Origin: Tupaia tana
Lineage: Eukaryota > Chordata > Mammalia > Scandentia > Tupaiidae
Direction: 5' to 3'
DNA: 64,000 bases
Assembly (NCBI GenBank): GCA_026018925.1
Contig: JAKSZU010000321.1
Location: forward strand, 124,001-188,000
The notes below the pieces were generated by a model that was not told where the DNA came from, searched no databases, and saw only the letters and a list, made by a program, of their open reading frames with translations. The stretch's first letter is position 1; each line of letters opens with the position of its first letter. The translations under genes and the position numbers were made by a program. Of the stretch, positions 10,302 to 23,300 are shown piece after piece.

Positions 10302-13300
10302 TGAATTAAGAGTAGAAAATCTTCATTTCTCCTGTTCCCTGAAAAATCTAGTTCCCAGTATCCATGAGGAGTCTGCTCAGAGAAGGGCTCAACTCTCCTG
10401 CCACACTAGCTCTGCTTGCTGGAGGCTGAATTATGAGTAGAAAATCTTCATTTCTCCTGTTCCCTGAAAAATCTAGTTCCCAGTATCCATGAGGAGTCTG
10501 CTCAGAGAAGGGCTCTACTCTCCTGCCTGGGAGGAAGAAGCAGAAGGGATTATTAACAAAACAATGGGAGGAGCAGAGCGCCAGAGAAAAACTTTGCCTT
10601 TAAAAAAATCATAAAAAGGAAAAATTACCAAAAAACAAAGATGAGGAGACAGGAGCCGAGAGAGACAGAGACCTCAGAGACACAGTGAAAGAGATAGGAG
10701 GCCAGAGGGGCTCCCTACCACACTAGCTCTGCTTGCTGGAGGCTGAATTATCAGAACAAAATCTTCATTTCTCCTGTTCCCTGAAAAATCTAGTTCCCAG
10801 TATCCATGAGGAGTCTGCCCAGAGAAGGGCTCAACTCTCCTGCCACACTAGCTCTGCTTGCTGGAGGCTGAATTATGAGTAGAAAATCTTCATTTCTCCT
10901 GTTCCCTGAAAAATCTAGTTCCCAGTATCCATGAGGAGTCTGCTCAGAGAAGGGCTCTACTCTCCTGCCTGGGAGGAAGAAGCAGAAGGGATTATTAACA
11001 AAACAATGGGAGGAGCAGAGCGCCAGAGAAAAACTTTGCCTTTAAAAAAATCATAAAAAGGAAAAATTACCAAAAAACAAAGATGAGGAGATAGGAGCAG
11101 AGAGAGACAGAGACCTCAGAGACACAGTGACATAGATAGGAGGCCAGAGGGGCTCCCTACCACACTAGCTCTGCTTGCTGGAGGCTGAATTATGAGTAGA
11201 AAATCTTCATTTCTCCTGTTCCCTGAAAAATCTAGTTCCCAGTATCCATGAGGAGTCTGCTCAGAGAAGGGCTCAACTCTCCTGCCACACTAGCTCTGCT
11301 TGCTGGAGGCTGAATTATGAGTAGAAAATCTTCATTTCTCCTGTTCCCTGAAAAATCTAGTTCCCAGTATCCATGAGGAGTCTGCTCAGAGAAGGGCTCT
11401 ACTCTCCTGCCTGGGAGGAAGAAGCAGAAGGGATTATTAACAAAACAATGGGAGGAGCAGAGAGCCAGAGAAAAACTTTGCCTTTAAAAAAATCATAAAA
11501 AGGAAAAATTACCAAAAAACAAAGATGAGGAGACAGGAGCAGAGAGAGACAGAGACCTCAGAGACACAGTGACAGAGATAGGAGGCCAGAGGGGCTCCCT
11601 ACCACACTAGCTCTGCTTGCTGGAGGCTGAATTATGAGTAGAAAATCTTCATTTCTCCTGTTCCCTGAAAAATCTAGTTCCCAGTATCCATGAGGAGTCT
11701 GCTCAGAGAAGGGCTCAACTCTCCTGCCACACTAGCTCTGCTTTCTGGAGGCTGAATTATGAGTAGAAAATCTTTATTTCTCCTGTTCCCTGAAAAATCT
11801 AGTTCCCAGTATCCATGAGGAGTCTGCTCAGAGAAGGGCTCTACTCTCCTGCCTGGGAGGAAGAAGCAGAAGGGATTATTAACAAAACAATGGGAGGAGC
11901 AGAGCGCCAGAGAAAAACTTTGCCTTTAAAAAAATCATAAAAAGGAAAAATTACCAAAATACAAAGATGAGGAGAAAGGAGCAGAGAGAGACAGAGAACT
12001 CAGAGACACAGTGACAGAGATAGGAGGCCAGAGGGGCTCCCTACCACACTAGCTCTGCTTGCTGGAGGCTGAATTATGAGTAGAAAATCTTCATTTCTCC
12101 TGTTCCCTGAAAAATCTAGTTCCCAGTATCCATGAGGAGTCTGCTCAGAGAAGGGCTCAACTCTCCTGCCACACTAGCTCTGCTTGCTGGAGGCTGAATT
12201 ATGAGTAGAAAATCTTCATTTCTCCTGTTCCCTGAAAAATCTAGTTCCCAGTATCCATGAGGAGTCTGCTCAGAGAAGGGCTCTACTCTCCTGCCAGGGA
12301 GGAAGAAGCAGAAGGGATTATTAACAAAACAATGGGAGGAGCAGAGAGCCAGAGAAAAACTTTGCCTTTAAAAAAATCATAAAAAGGAAAAATTACCAAA
12401 AATCAAAGATGAGGAGACAGGAGCAGAGAGAGACAGAGACCTCAGAGACACAGTGACAGAGATAGGAGGCCAGAGGGGCTCCCTACCACACTAGCTCTGC
12501 TTGCTGGAGGCTGAATTATGAGTAGAAAATCTTCATTTCTCCTGTTCCCTGAAAAATCTAGTTCCCAGTATCCATGAGGAGTCTGCTCAGAGAAGGGCTC
12601 AACTCTCCTGCCACACTAGCTCTGCTTGCTGGAGGCTGAATTATGAGTAGAAAATCTTCATTTCTCCTGTTCCCTGAAAAATCTAGTTCCCAGTATCCAT
12701 GAGGAGTCTGCTCAGAGAAGGGCTCTACTCTCCTGCCAGGGAGGAAGAAGCAGAAGGGATTATTAACAAAACAATGGGAGGAGCAGAGAGCCAGAGAAAA
12801 ACTTTGCCTTTAAAAAAATCATAAAAAGGAAAAATTACCAAAAATCAAAGATGAGGAGACAGGAGCAGAGAGAGACAGAGACCTCAGAGACACAGTGACA
12901 GAGATAGGAGGCCAGAGGGGCTCCCTACCACACTAGCTCTGCTTGCTGGAGGCTGAATTATGAGTAGAAAATCTTCATTTCTCCTGTTCCCTGAAAAATC
13001 TAGTTCCCAGTATCCATGAGGAGTCTGCTCAGAGAAGGGCTCAACTCTCCTGCCACACTAGCTCTGCTTGCTGGAGGCTGAATTATGAGTAGAAAATCTT
13101 CATTTCTCCTGTTCCCTGAAAAATCTAGTTCCCCAGTATCCATGAGGAGTCTGCTCAGAGAAGGGCTCTACTCTCCTGTCTGGGAGGAAGAAGCAGAAGG
13201 GATTATTAACAAAACAATGGGAGGAGCAGAGCGCCAGAGAAAAAACTTTGCCTTTAAAAAAATCATAAAAAGGAAAAATTACCAAAAAACAAAGATGAGG

Positions 13301-15488
13301 AGACAGGAGCAGAGAGAGACAGAGACCTCAGAGACACAGTGACAGAGATAGGAGGCCAGAGGGGCTCCCCTACCACACTAGCTCTGCTTGCTGGAGGCTG
13401 AATTATGAGTAGAAAATCTTCATTTCTCCTGTTCCCTGAAAAATCTAGTTCCCAGGTATCCATGAGGAGTCTGCTCAGAGAAGAGCTCTACTCTCCTGCC
13501 TGGGAGGAAGAAGCAGAAGGGATTATGAACAAAACAATGGGAGGAGCAGAGCGCCAGAGAAAAACTTTGCCTTTAAAAAAATCATAAAAAGGAAAAATTA
13601 CCAAAAAACAAAGATGAGGAGACAGGAGCAGAGAGAGACAGAGACCTCAGAGACACAGTGACAGAGATAGGAGGCCAGAGGGGCTCCCTACCACACTAGC
13701 TCTGCTTGCTGGAGGCTGAATTATGAGTAGAAAATCTTCATTTCTCCTGTTCCCTGAAAAATCTAGTTCCCAGTATCCATGAGGAGTCTGCTCAGAGAAG
13801 GGCTCAACTCTCCTGCCACACTAGCTCTGCTTGCTGGAGGCTGAATTATGAGTAGAAAATCTTCATTTCTCCTGTTCCCTGAAAAAATCTAGTTCCCAGT
13901 ATCCATGAGGAGTCTGCTCAGAGAAGGGCTCTACTCTCCTGCCTGGGAGGAAGAAGCAGAAGGGATTATTAACAAAACAATGGGAGGAGCAGAGCGCCAG
14001 AGAAAAACTTTGCCTTTAAAAAAATCATAAAAAGGAAAAATTACCAAAAAACAAAGATGAGGAGACAGGAGCAGAGAGAGACAGAGACCTCAGAGACACA
14101 GTGACAGAGATAGGAGGCCAGAGGGGCTCCCTACCACACTAGCTCTGCTTGCTGGAGGCTGAATTATGAGTAGAAAATCTTCATTTCTCCTGTTCCCTGA
14201 AAAATCTAGTTCCCAGTATCCATGAGGAGTCTGCTCAGAGAAGGGCTCTACTCTCCTGCCTGGGAGGAAGAAGCAGAAGGGATTATTAACAAAACAATGG
14301 GAGGAGCAGAGCGCCAGAGAAAAACTTTGCCTTTAAAAAAATCATAAAAATGAAAAATTACCAAAAAACAAAGATGAGGAGACAGGAGCAGAGAGAGACA
14401 GAGACCTCAGAGACACAGTGACAGAGATAGGAGGCCAGAGGGGCTCCCTACCACACTAGCTCTGCTTGCTGGAGGCTGAATTATGAGTAGAAAATCTTCA
14501 TTTCTCCTGTTTCCCTGAAAAATCTAGTTCCCAGTATCCATGAGGAGTCTGCTCAGAGAAGGGCTCAACTCTCCTGCCACACTAGCTCTGCTTGCTGGAG
14601 GCTGAATTATGAGTAGAAAATCTTCATTTCTCCTGTTCCCTGAAAAATCTAGTTCCCAGTATCCATGAGGAGTCTGCTCAGAGAAGGGCTCTACTCTCCT
14701 GCCAGGGAGGAAGAAGCAGAAGGGATTATTAACAAAACAATGGGAGGAGCAGAGAGCCAGAGAAAAACTTTGCCTTTAAAAAAATCATAAAAAGGAAAAA
14801 TTACCAAAAAACAAAGATGAGGAGACAGGAGCAGAGAGAGACAGAGACCTCAGAGACACAGTGACAGAGATAGGAGGCCAGAGGGGCTCCCTACCACACT
14901 AGCTCTGCTTGCTGGAGGCTGAATTATGAGTAGAAAATCTTCATTTCTCCTGTTCCCTGAAAAAATCTAGTTCCCAGTATCCATGAGGAGTCTGCTCAGA
15001 GAAGGGCTCAACTCTCCTGCCACACTAGCTCTGCTTGCTGGAGGCTGAATTATGAGTAGAAAATCTTCATTTCTCCTGTTCCCTGAAAAATCTAGTTCCC
15101 AGTATCCATGAGGAGTCTGCTCAGAGAAGGGCTCAACTCTCCTGCCACACTAGCTCTGCTTGCTGGAGGCTGAATTATGAGTAGAAAATCTTCATTTCTC
15201 CTGTTCCCTGAAAAATCTAGTTTCCAGTATCCATGAGGAGTCTGCTCAGAGAAGGGCTCTACTCTCCTGCCTGGGAGGAAGAAGCAGAAGGGATTATTAA
15301 CAAAACAATGGGAGGAGCAGAGCGCCAGAGAAAAACTTTGCCTTTAAAAAAAATCATAAAAAGGAAAAATTACCAAAAAACAAAGATGAGGAGACAGGAG
15401 CAGAGAGAGACAGAGACCTCAGAGACACAGTGACAGAGATAGGAGGCCAGAGGGGCTCCCTACCACACTAGCTCTGCTTGCTGGAGGC
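10302..15488 (+). repeat. Module P, copy 2 (5187 bp, the longest)
   Basis: Unit starts: S10302 L10427 S10744 L10869 S11186 L11311 S11628 L11753 S12070 L12195 S12512 L12637 S12954 L13079 L13399 S13717 L13842 L14160 S14477 L14603 S14920 S15046 L15171. Variants shared only with copy 3 are AATTAAGAG (S10302/S20351), GTGAAAGAG (L10427/L20476), GACATAGATAGG (L10869/L20918), GCTTTCTGG (S11628/S21677), TCTTTATTTC and AAAATACAAAG (L11753/L21802), and AAAAATCAAAG (L12195, L12637). L14160 has AAAAATGAAAAATT, shared with L37782. Eight extra single bases lie between 13079 and 15488 and are absent from copy 3 at matching places. Confidence 0.88.
12070..12953 (+). repeat. 442-bp dimer duplication inside module P
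   Basis: S12070-L12195 and S12512-L12637 are two successive dimers whose L units both carry GCCAGGG, GAGAGCC and AAAAATCAAAG. The same doublet stands at 22119-23001, so it predates the separation of copies 2 and 3. L22686 has since lost one A (316 bp). Confidence 0.85.
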
Positions 15489-15932
15489 TGAATTATGAGT
15501 AGAAAATCTTCATTTCTCCTGTTCCCTGAAAAATCTAGTTCCCAGTATCCATGAGGAGTCTGCTCAGAGAAGGGTTCAACTCTCCTGCCAGACTAGCTCT
15601 GCTTGCTGGAGGCTGAATTATGAGTAGAAAATCTTCATTTCTCCTGTTCCCTGAAAAATCTAGTTCCCAGTATCCATGAGGAGTCTGCTCAGAGAAGGGC
15701 TCTACTCTCCTGCCTGGGAGGAAGAAGCAGAAGGGATTATTAACAAAACAATGGGAGGAGCAGAGCGCCAGAGAAAAACTTTGCCTTTAAAAAAAATCAT
15801 AAAAAGGAAAAATTACCAAAAAACAAAGATGAGGAGGACAGGAGCAGAGAGAGACAGAGACCTCAGAGACACAGTGACAGAGATAGGAGGCCAGAGGGGC
15901 TCCCTACCACACTAGCTCTGCTTGCTGGAGGC
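13079..15932. other. Cluster of single-base length changes
   Basis: Ten extra bases fall in nearby units: three in L13079 (CCCC before AGTATC, a longer A-run, CCCC before TACC), one each in L13399 (CAGGTATCC), L13842, S14477 (GTTTCCC), S14920 and L15171, and two in L15614. One A is missing in S15933. Most lie in homopolymers and are absent from the matching units of the other module P copies. This may be a patch of lower consensus quality; real slippage is the alternative. Confidence 0.6.
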
Positions 15933-18900
15933 TGAATTATGAGTAGAAATCTTCATTTCTCCTGTTCCCTGAAAAATCTAGTTCCCAGTATCCATGAGGA
16001 GTCTGCTCAGAGAAGGGCTCAACTCTCCTGCCACCCTAGCTCTGCTTGCTGGAGGCTGAATTATGAGTAGAAAATCTTCATTTCTCCTGTTCCCTGAAAA
16101 ATCTAGTTCCCAGTATCCATGAGGAGTCTGCTCAGAGTAGGGCTCTACTCTCCTGCCTGGGAGGAAGAAGCAGAAGGGATTATTAACAAAACAATGGGAG
16201 GAGCAGAGCGCCAGAGAAAAACTTTGCCTTTAAAAAATTATAAAAAGGAAAAATTACCAAAAAACAAAGATGAGGAGACAGGAGCAGAGAGAGACAGAGA
16301 CCTCAGAGACACAGTGACAGAGATAGGAGGCCAGAGGGGCTCACTACCACACTAGCTCTGCTTGCTGGAGGCTGAATTATGAGTAGAAAATCTTCATTTC
16401 TCCTGTTCCCTGAAAAATCTAGTTCCCAGTATCCATGAGGAGTCTGCTCAGAGAAGGGCTCAACTCTCCTGCCACACTAGCTCTGCTTGCTGGAGGCTGA
16501 ATTATGAGTAGAAAATCTTCATTTCTCCTGTTCCCTGAAAAATCTAGTTCCCAGTATCCATGAGGAGTCTGCTCAGAGAAGGGCTCTACTCTCCTGCCTG
16601 GGAGGAAGAAGCAGAAGGGAGTATTATCAAAACAATGGGAGGAGCAGAGCGCCAGAGAAAAACTTTGCCTTTAAAAAAATCATAAAAAGGAAAAATTACC
16701 AAAAAACAAAGATGAGGAGACAGGAGCAGAGAGAGACAGAGACCTCAGAGACACAGTGACAGAGATAGGAGGCCAGAGGGGCTCCCTACCACACTAGCTC
16801 TGCTTGCTGGAGGCTGAATTATGAGTAGAAAATCTTCATTTCTCCTGTTCCCTGAAAAATCTAGTTCCCAGTATCCATGAGGAGTCTGCTCAGAGAAGGG
16901 CTCAACTCTCCTGCCACACTAGCTCTGCTTGCTGGAGGCTGAATTATGAGTAGAAAATCTTCATTTCTCCTGTTCCCTGAAAAATCTAGTTCCCAGTATC
17001 CATGAGGAGTCTGCTCAGAGAAGGGCTCTACTCTCCTGTCTGGGAGGAAGAAGCAGAAGGGATTATTAACAAAACAATGGGAGGAGCAGAGCGCCAGAGA
17101 AAAACTTTGCCTTTAAAAAAATCATAAAAAGGAAAAATTACCAAAAAACAAAGATGAGGAGACAGGACAAGAGAGAGACAGAGACCTCAGAGACACAGTG
17201 ACAGAGATAGGAGGCCAGAGGGGCTCCCTACCACACTAGCTCTGCTTGCTGGAGGCTGAATTATGAGTAGAAAATCTTCATTTCTCCTGTTCCCTGAAAA
17301 ATCTAGTTCCCAGTATCCATGAGGAGTCTGCTCAGAGAAGGGCTCAACTCTCCTGCCACACTAGCTCTGCTTGCTGGAGGCTGAATTATGAGTAGAAAAT
17401 CTTCATTTCTCCTGTTCCCTGAAAAATCTAGTTTCCAGTATCCATGAGGAGTCTGCTCAGAGAAGGGCTCTACTCTCCTGCCTGGGAGGAAGAAGCAGAA
17501 GGGATTATTAACAAAACAATGGGAGGAGCAGAGCGCCAGAGAAAAACTTTGCCTTTAAAAAAATCATAAAAAGGAAAAATTACCAAAAAACAAAGATGAG
17601 GAGACAGGAGCAGAGAGAGACAGAGACCTCAGAGACACAGTGACAGAGATAGGAGGCCAGAGGGGCTCCCTACCACACTAGCTCTGCTTGCTGGAGGCTG
17701 AATTATGAGTAGAAAATCTTCATTTCTCCTGTTCCCTGAAAAATCTAGTTCCCAGTATCCATGAGGAGTCTGCTCAGAGAAGGGTTCAACTCTCCTGCCA
17801 GACTAGCTCTGCTTGCTGGAGGCTGAATTATGAGTAGAAAATCTTCATTTCTCCTGTTCCCTGAAAAATCTAGTTCCCAGTATCCATGAGGAGTCTGCTC
17901 AGAGAAGGGCTCTACTCTCCTGCCTGGGAGGAAGAAGCAGAAGGGATTATTAACAAAACAATGGGAGGAGCAGAGCGCCAGAGAAAAAACTTTGCCTTTA
18001 AAAAAATCATAAAAAGGAAAAATTACCAAAAAACAAAGATGAGGAGACAGGAGCAGATAGAGACAGAGACCTCAGAGACACAGTGACAGAGATAGGAGGC
18101 CAGAGGGGCTCCCTACCACACTAGCTCTGCTTGCTGGAGGCTGAATTATGAGTAGAAAATCTTCATTTCTCCTGTTCCCTGAAAAATCTAGTTCCCAGTA
18201 TCCATGAGGAGTCTGCTCAGAGAAGGGCTCAACTCTCCTGCCACCCTAGCTCTGCTTGCTGGAGGCTGAATTATGAGTAGAAAATCTTCATTTCTCCTGT
18301 TCCCTGAAAAATCTAGTTCCCAGTATCCATGAGGAGTCTGCTCAGAGTAGGGCTCTACTCTCCTGCCTGGGAGGAAGAAGCAGAAGGGATTATTAACAAA
18401 ACAATGGGAGGAGCAGAGCGCCAGAGAAAAACTTTGCCTTTAAAAAATTATAAAAAGGAAAAATTACCAAAAAACAAAGATGAGGAGACAGGAGCAGAGA
18501 GAGACAGAGACCTCAGAGACACAGTGACAGAGATAGGAGGCCAGAGGGGCTCACTACCACACTAGCTCTGCTTGCTGGAGGCTGAATTATGAGTAGAAAA
18601 TCTTCATTTCTCCTGTTCCCTGAAAAATCTAGTTCCCAGTATCCATGAGGAGTCTGCTCAGAGAAGGGCTCAACTCTCCTGCCACACTAGCTCTGCTTGC
18701 TGGAGGCTGAATTATGAGTAGAAAATCTTCATTTCTCCTGTTCCCTGAAAAATCTAGTTCCCAGTATCCATGAGGAGTCTGCTCAGAGAAGGGCTCTACT
18801 CTCCTGCCTGGGAGGAAGAAGCAGAAGGGAGTATTATCAAAACAATGGGAGGAGCAGAGCGCCAGAGAAAAACTTTGCCTTTAAAAAAATCATAAAAAGG

Positions 18901-19467
18901 AAAAATTACCAAAAAACAAAGATGAGGAGACAGGAGCAGAGAGAGACAGAGACCTCAGAGACACAGTGACAGAGATAGGAGGCCAGAGGGGCTCCCTACC
19001 ACACTAGCTCTGCTTGCTGGAGGCTGAATTATGAGTAGAAAATCTTCATTTCTCCTGTTCCCTGAAAAATCTAGTTCCCAGTATCCATGAGGAGTCTGCT
19101 CAGAGAAGGGCTCAACTCTCCTGCCACACTAGCTCTGCTTGCTGGAGGCTGAATTATGAGTAGAAAATCTTCATTTCTCCTGTTCCCTGAAAAATCTAGT
19201 TTCCAGTATCCATGAGGAGTCTGCTCAGAGAAGGGCTCTACTCTCCTGCCTGGGAGGAAGAAGCAGAAGGGATTATTAACAAAACAATGGGAGGAGCAGA
19301 GCGCCAGAGAAAAACTTTGCCTTTAAAAAAATCATAAAAAGGAAAAATTACCAAAAAAACAAAGATGAGGAGACAGGAGCAGAGAGAGACAGAGACCTCA
19401 GAGACACAGTGACAGAGATAGGAGGCCAGAGGGGCTCCCTACCACACTAGCTCTGCTTGCTGGAGGC
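15489..19467 (+). repeat. HOR-A, isolated copy (3979 bp, five plus four dimers)
   Basis: The five-dimer half is S15489 (GGTTC, AGACTAG) L15614, S15933 (CACCCTAG) L16057 (GAGTAGGG, TTATAAAA, GCTCACTA), S16373 L16498 (GGAGTATTATC), S16815 L16940 (CTGTCTGGG, ACAAGAGAG), S17257 L17382 (TAGTTTCCAG). The four-dimer half is S17699 L17824 (AGATAGAG), S18142 L18267, S18583 L18708, S19025 L19150 (TAGTTTCCAG), which lacks the CTGTCTGGG dimer. L15614 lacks the AGATAGAG mark of the other first-position units. ACAAGAGAG is shared only with L26540, which pairs this copy with the one starting at 25088. Confidence 0.88.
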
Positions 19468-20350
19468 TGAATTATGAGTAGAAAATCTTCATTTCTCCTG
19501 TTCCCTGAAAAATCTAGTTCCCAGTATCCATGAGGAGTCTGCTCAGAGAAGGGTTCAACTCTCCTGCCAGACTAGCTCTGCTTGCTGGAGGCTGAATTAT
19601 GAGTAGAAAATCTTCATTTCTCCTGTTCCCTGAAAAATCTAGTTCCCAGTATCCATGAGGAGTCTGCTCAGAGAAGGGCTCTACTCTCCTGCCTGGGAGG
19701 AAGAAGCAGAAGGGATTATTAACAAAACAATGGGAGGAGCAGAGCGCCAGAGAAAAACTTTGCCTTTAAAAAAATCATAAAAAGGAAAAATTACCAAAAA
19801 ACAAAGATGAGGAGACAGGAGCAGATAGAGACAGAGACCTCAGAGACACAGTGACAGAGATAGGAGGCCAGAGGGGCTCCCTACCACACTAGCTCTGCTT
19901 GCTGGAGGCTGAATTATGAGTAGAAAATCTTCATTTCTCCTGTTCCCTGAAAAATCTAGTTCCCAGTATCCATGAGGAGTCTGCTCAGAGAAGGGCTCAA
20001 CTCTCCTGCCACCCTAGCTCTGCTTGCTGGAGGCTGAATTATGAGTAGAAAATCTTCATTTCTCCTGTTCCCTGAAAAATCTAGTTCCCAGTATCCATGA
20101 GGAGTCTGCTCAGAGTAGGGCTCTACTCTCCTGCCTGGGAGGAAGAAGCAGAAGGGATTATTAACAAAACAATGGGAGGAGCAGAGCGCCAGAGAAAAAC
20201 TTTGCCTTTAAAAAATTATAAAAAGGAAAAATTACCAAAAAACAAAGATGAGGAGACAGGAGCAGAGAGAGACAGAGACCTCAGAGACACAGTGACAGAG
20301 ATAGGAGGCCAGAGGGGCTCCCTACCACACTAGCTCTGCTTGCTGGAGGC
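19468..20350 (+). repeat. Truncated HOR-A (two dimers)
   Basis: S19468 (GGTTC, AGACTAG) L19593 (AGATAGAG), S19910 (CACCCTAG) L20035 (GAGTAGGG, TTATAAAA). These are the first four units of HOR-A. The next unit, S20351, is the opening unit of module P copy 3. L20035 ends in GCTCCCTA where its HOR-A sisters have GCTCACTA, so the switch probably lies inside L20035, after the TTATAAAA mark and before its end. Confidence 0.85.
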
Positions 20351-23300
20351 TGAATTAAGAGTAGAAAATCTTCATTTCTCCTGTTCCCTGAAAAATCTAG
20401 TTCCCAGTATCCATGAGGAGTCTGCTCAGAGAAGGGCTCAACTCTCCTGCCACACTAGCTCTGCTTGCTGGAGGCTGAATTATGAGTAGAAAATCTTCAT
20501 TTCTCCTGTTCCCTGAAAAATCTAGTTCCCAGTATCCATGAGGAGTCTGCTCAGAGAAGGGCTCTACTCTCCTGCCTGGGAGGAAGAAGCAGAAGGGATT
20601 ATTAACAAAACAATGGGAGGAGCAGAGCGCCAGAGAAAAACTTTGCCTTTAAAAAAATCATAAAAAGGAAAAATTACCAAAAAACAAAGATGAGGAGACA
20701 GGAGCCGAGAGAGACAGAGACCTCAGAGACACAGTGAAAGAGATAGGAGGCCAGAGGGGCTCCCTACCACACTAGCTCTGCTTGCTGGAGGCTGAATTAT
20801 CAGAACAAAATCTTCATTTCTCCTGTTCCCTGAAAAATCTAGTTCCCAGTATCCATGAGGAGTCTGCCCAGAGAAGGGCTCAACTCTCCTGCCACACTAG
20901 CTCTGCTTGCTGGAGGCTGAATTATGAGTAGAAAATCTTCATTTCTCCTGTTCCCTGAAAAATCTAGTTCCCAGTATCCATGAGGAGTCTGCTCAGAGAA
21001 GGGCTCTACTCTCCTGCCTGGGAGGAAGAAGCAGAAGGGATTATTAACAAAACAATGGGAGGAGCAGAGCGCCAGAGAAAAACTTTGCCTTTAAAAAAAT
21101 CATAAAAAGGAAAAATTACCAAAAAACAAAGATGAGGAGACAGGAGCAGAGAGAGACAGAGACCTCAGAGACACAGTGACATAGATAGGAGGCCAGAGGG
21201 GCTCCCTACCACACTAGCTCTGCTTGCTGGAGGCTGAATTATGAGTAGAAAATCTTCATTTCTCCTGTTCCCTGAAAAATCTAGTTCCCAGTATCCATGA
21301 GGAGTCTGCTCAGAGAAGGGCTCAACTCTCCTGCCACACTAGCTCTGCTTGCTGGAGGCTGAATTATGAGTAGAAAATCTTCATTTCTCCTGTTCCCTGA
21401 AAAATCTAGTTCCCAGTATCCATGAGGAGTCTGCTCAGAGAAGGGCTCTACTCTCCTGCCTGGGAGGAAGAAGCAGAAGGGATTATTAACAAAACAATGG
21501 GAGGAGCAGAGAGCCAGAGAAAAACTTTGCCTTTAAAAAAATCATAAAAAGGAAAAATTACCAAAAAACAAAGATGAGGAGACAGGAGCAGAGAGAGACA
21601 GAGACCTCAGAGACACAGTGACAGAGATAGGAGGCCAGAGGGGCTCCCTACCACACTAGCTCTGCTTGCTGGAGGCTGAATTATGAGTAGAAAATCTTCA
21701 TTTCTCCTGTTCCCTGAAAAATCTAGTTCCCAGTATCCATGAGGAGTCTGCTCAGAGAAGGGCTCAACTCTCCTGCCACACTAGCTCTGCTTTCTGGAGG
21801 CTGAATTATGAGTAGAAAATCTTTATTTCTCCTGTTCCCTGAAAAATCTAGTTCCCAGTATCCATGAGGAGTCTGCTCAGAGAAGGGCTCTACTCTCCTG
21901 CCTGGGAGGAAGAAGCAGAAGGGATTATTAACAAAACAATGGGAGGAGCAGAGCGCCAGAGAAAAACTTTGCCTTTAAAAAAATCATAAAAAGGAAAAAT
22001 TACCAAAATACAAAGATGAGGAGAAAGGAGCAGAGAGAGACAGAGAACTCAGAGACACAGTGACAGAGATAGGAGGCCAGAGGGGCTCCCTACCACACTA
22101 GCTCTGCTTGCTGGAGGCTGAATTATGAGTAGAAAATCTTCATTTCTCCTGTTCCCTGAAAAATCTAGTTCCCAGTATCCATGAGGAGTCTGCTCAGAGA
22201 AGGGCTCAACTCTCCTGCCACACTAGCTCTGCTTGCTGGAGGCTGAATTATGAGTAGAAAATCTTCATTTCTCCTGTTCCCTGAAAAATCTAGTTCCCAG
22301 TATCCATGAGGAGTCTGCTCAGAGAAGGGCTCTACTCTCCTGCCAGGGAGGAAGAAGCAGAAGGGATTATTAACAAAACAATGGGAGGAGCAGAGAGCCA
22401 GAGAAAAACTTTGCCTTTAAAAAAATCATAAAAAGGAAAAATTACCAAAAATCAAAGATGAGGAGACAGGAGCAGAGAGAGACAGAGACCTCAGAGACAC
22501 AGTGACAGAGATAGGAGGCCAGAGGGGCTCCCTACCACACTAGCTCTGCTTGCTGGAGGCTGAATTATGAGTAGAAAATCTTCATTTCTCCTGTTCCCTG
22601 AAAAATCTAGTTCCCAGTATCCATGAGGAGTCTGCTCAGAGAAGGGCTCAACTCTCCTGCCACACTAGCTCTGCTTGCTGGAGGCTGAATTATGAGTAGA
22701 AAATCTTCATTTCTCCTGTTCCCTGAAAAATCTAGTTCCCAGTATCCATGAGGAGTCTGCTCAGAGAAGGGCTCTACTCTCCTGCCAGGGAGGAAGAAGC
22801 AGAAGGGATTATTAACAAAACAATGGGAGGAGCAGAGAGCCAGAGAAAAACTTTGCCTTTAAAAAAATCATAAAAGGAAAAATTACCAAAAATCAAAGAT
22901 GAGGAGACAGGAGCAGAGAGAGACAGAGACCTCAGAGACACAGTGACAGAGATAGGAGGCCAGAGGGGCTCCCTACCACACTAGCTCTGCTTGCTGGAGG
23001 CTGAATTATGAGTAGAAAATCTTCATTTCTCCTGTTCCCTGAAAAATCTAGTTCCCAGTATCCATGAGGAGTCTGCTCAGAGAAGGGCTCAACTCTCCTG
23101 CCACACTAGCTCTGCTTGCTGGAGGCTGAATTATGAGTAGAAAATCTTCATTTCTCCTGTTCCCTGAAAAATCTAGTTCCCAGTATCCATGAGGAGTCTG
23201 CTCAGAGAAGGGCTCTACTCTCCTGTCTGGGAGGAAGAAGCAGAAGGGATTATTAACAAAACAATGGGAGGAGCAGAGCGCCAGAGAAAAACTTTGCCTT

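Noticed and set aside
13085-13342. Open frame of 85 codons on the plus strand, and similar frames of 60-79 codons in many L units
   Set aside because: In the canonical unit the frame from the first ATG stops after 19 codons, and the one from the ATG at unit base 63 stops after about 39. Longer frames appear only where a single base is gained or lost. No start context, splice signal or conserved frame supports coding.
17745-18029. Open frames of 60-94 codons on the minus strand
   Set aside because: They lie opposite the plus-strand frames in the same units and also depend on one-base length changes. The hydrophobic look comes from translating A-rich DNA in reverse (many F, S and L codons) and is not evidence of a membrane protein.
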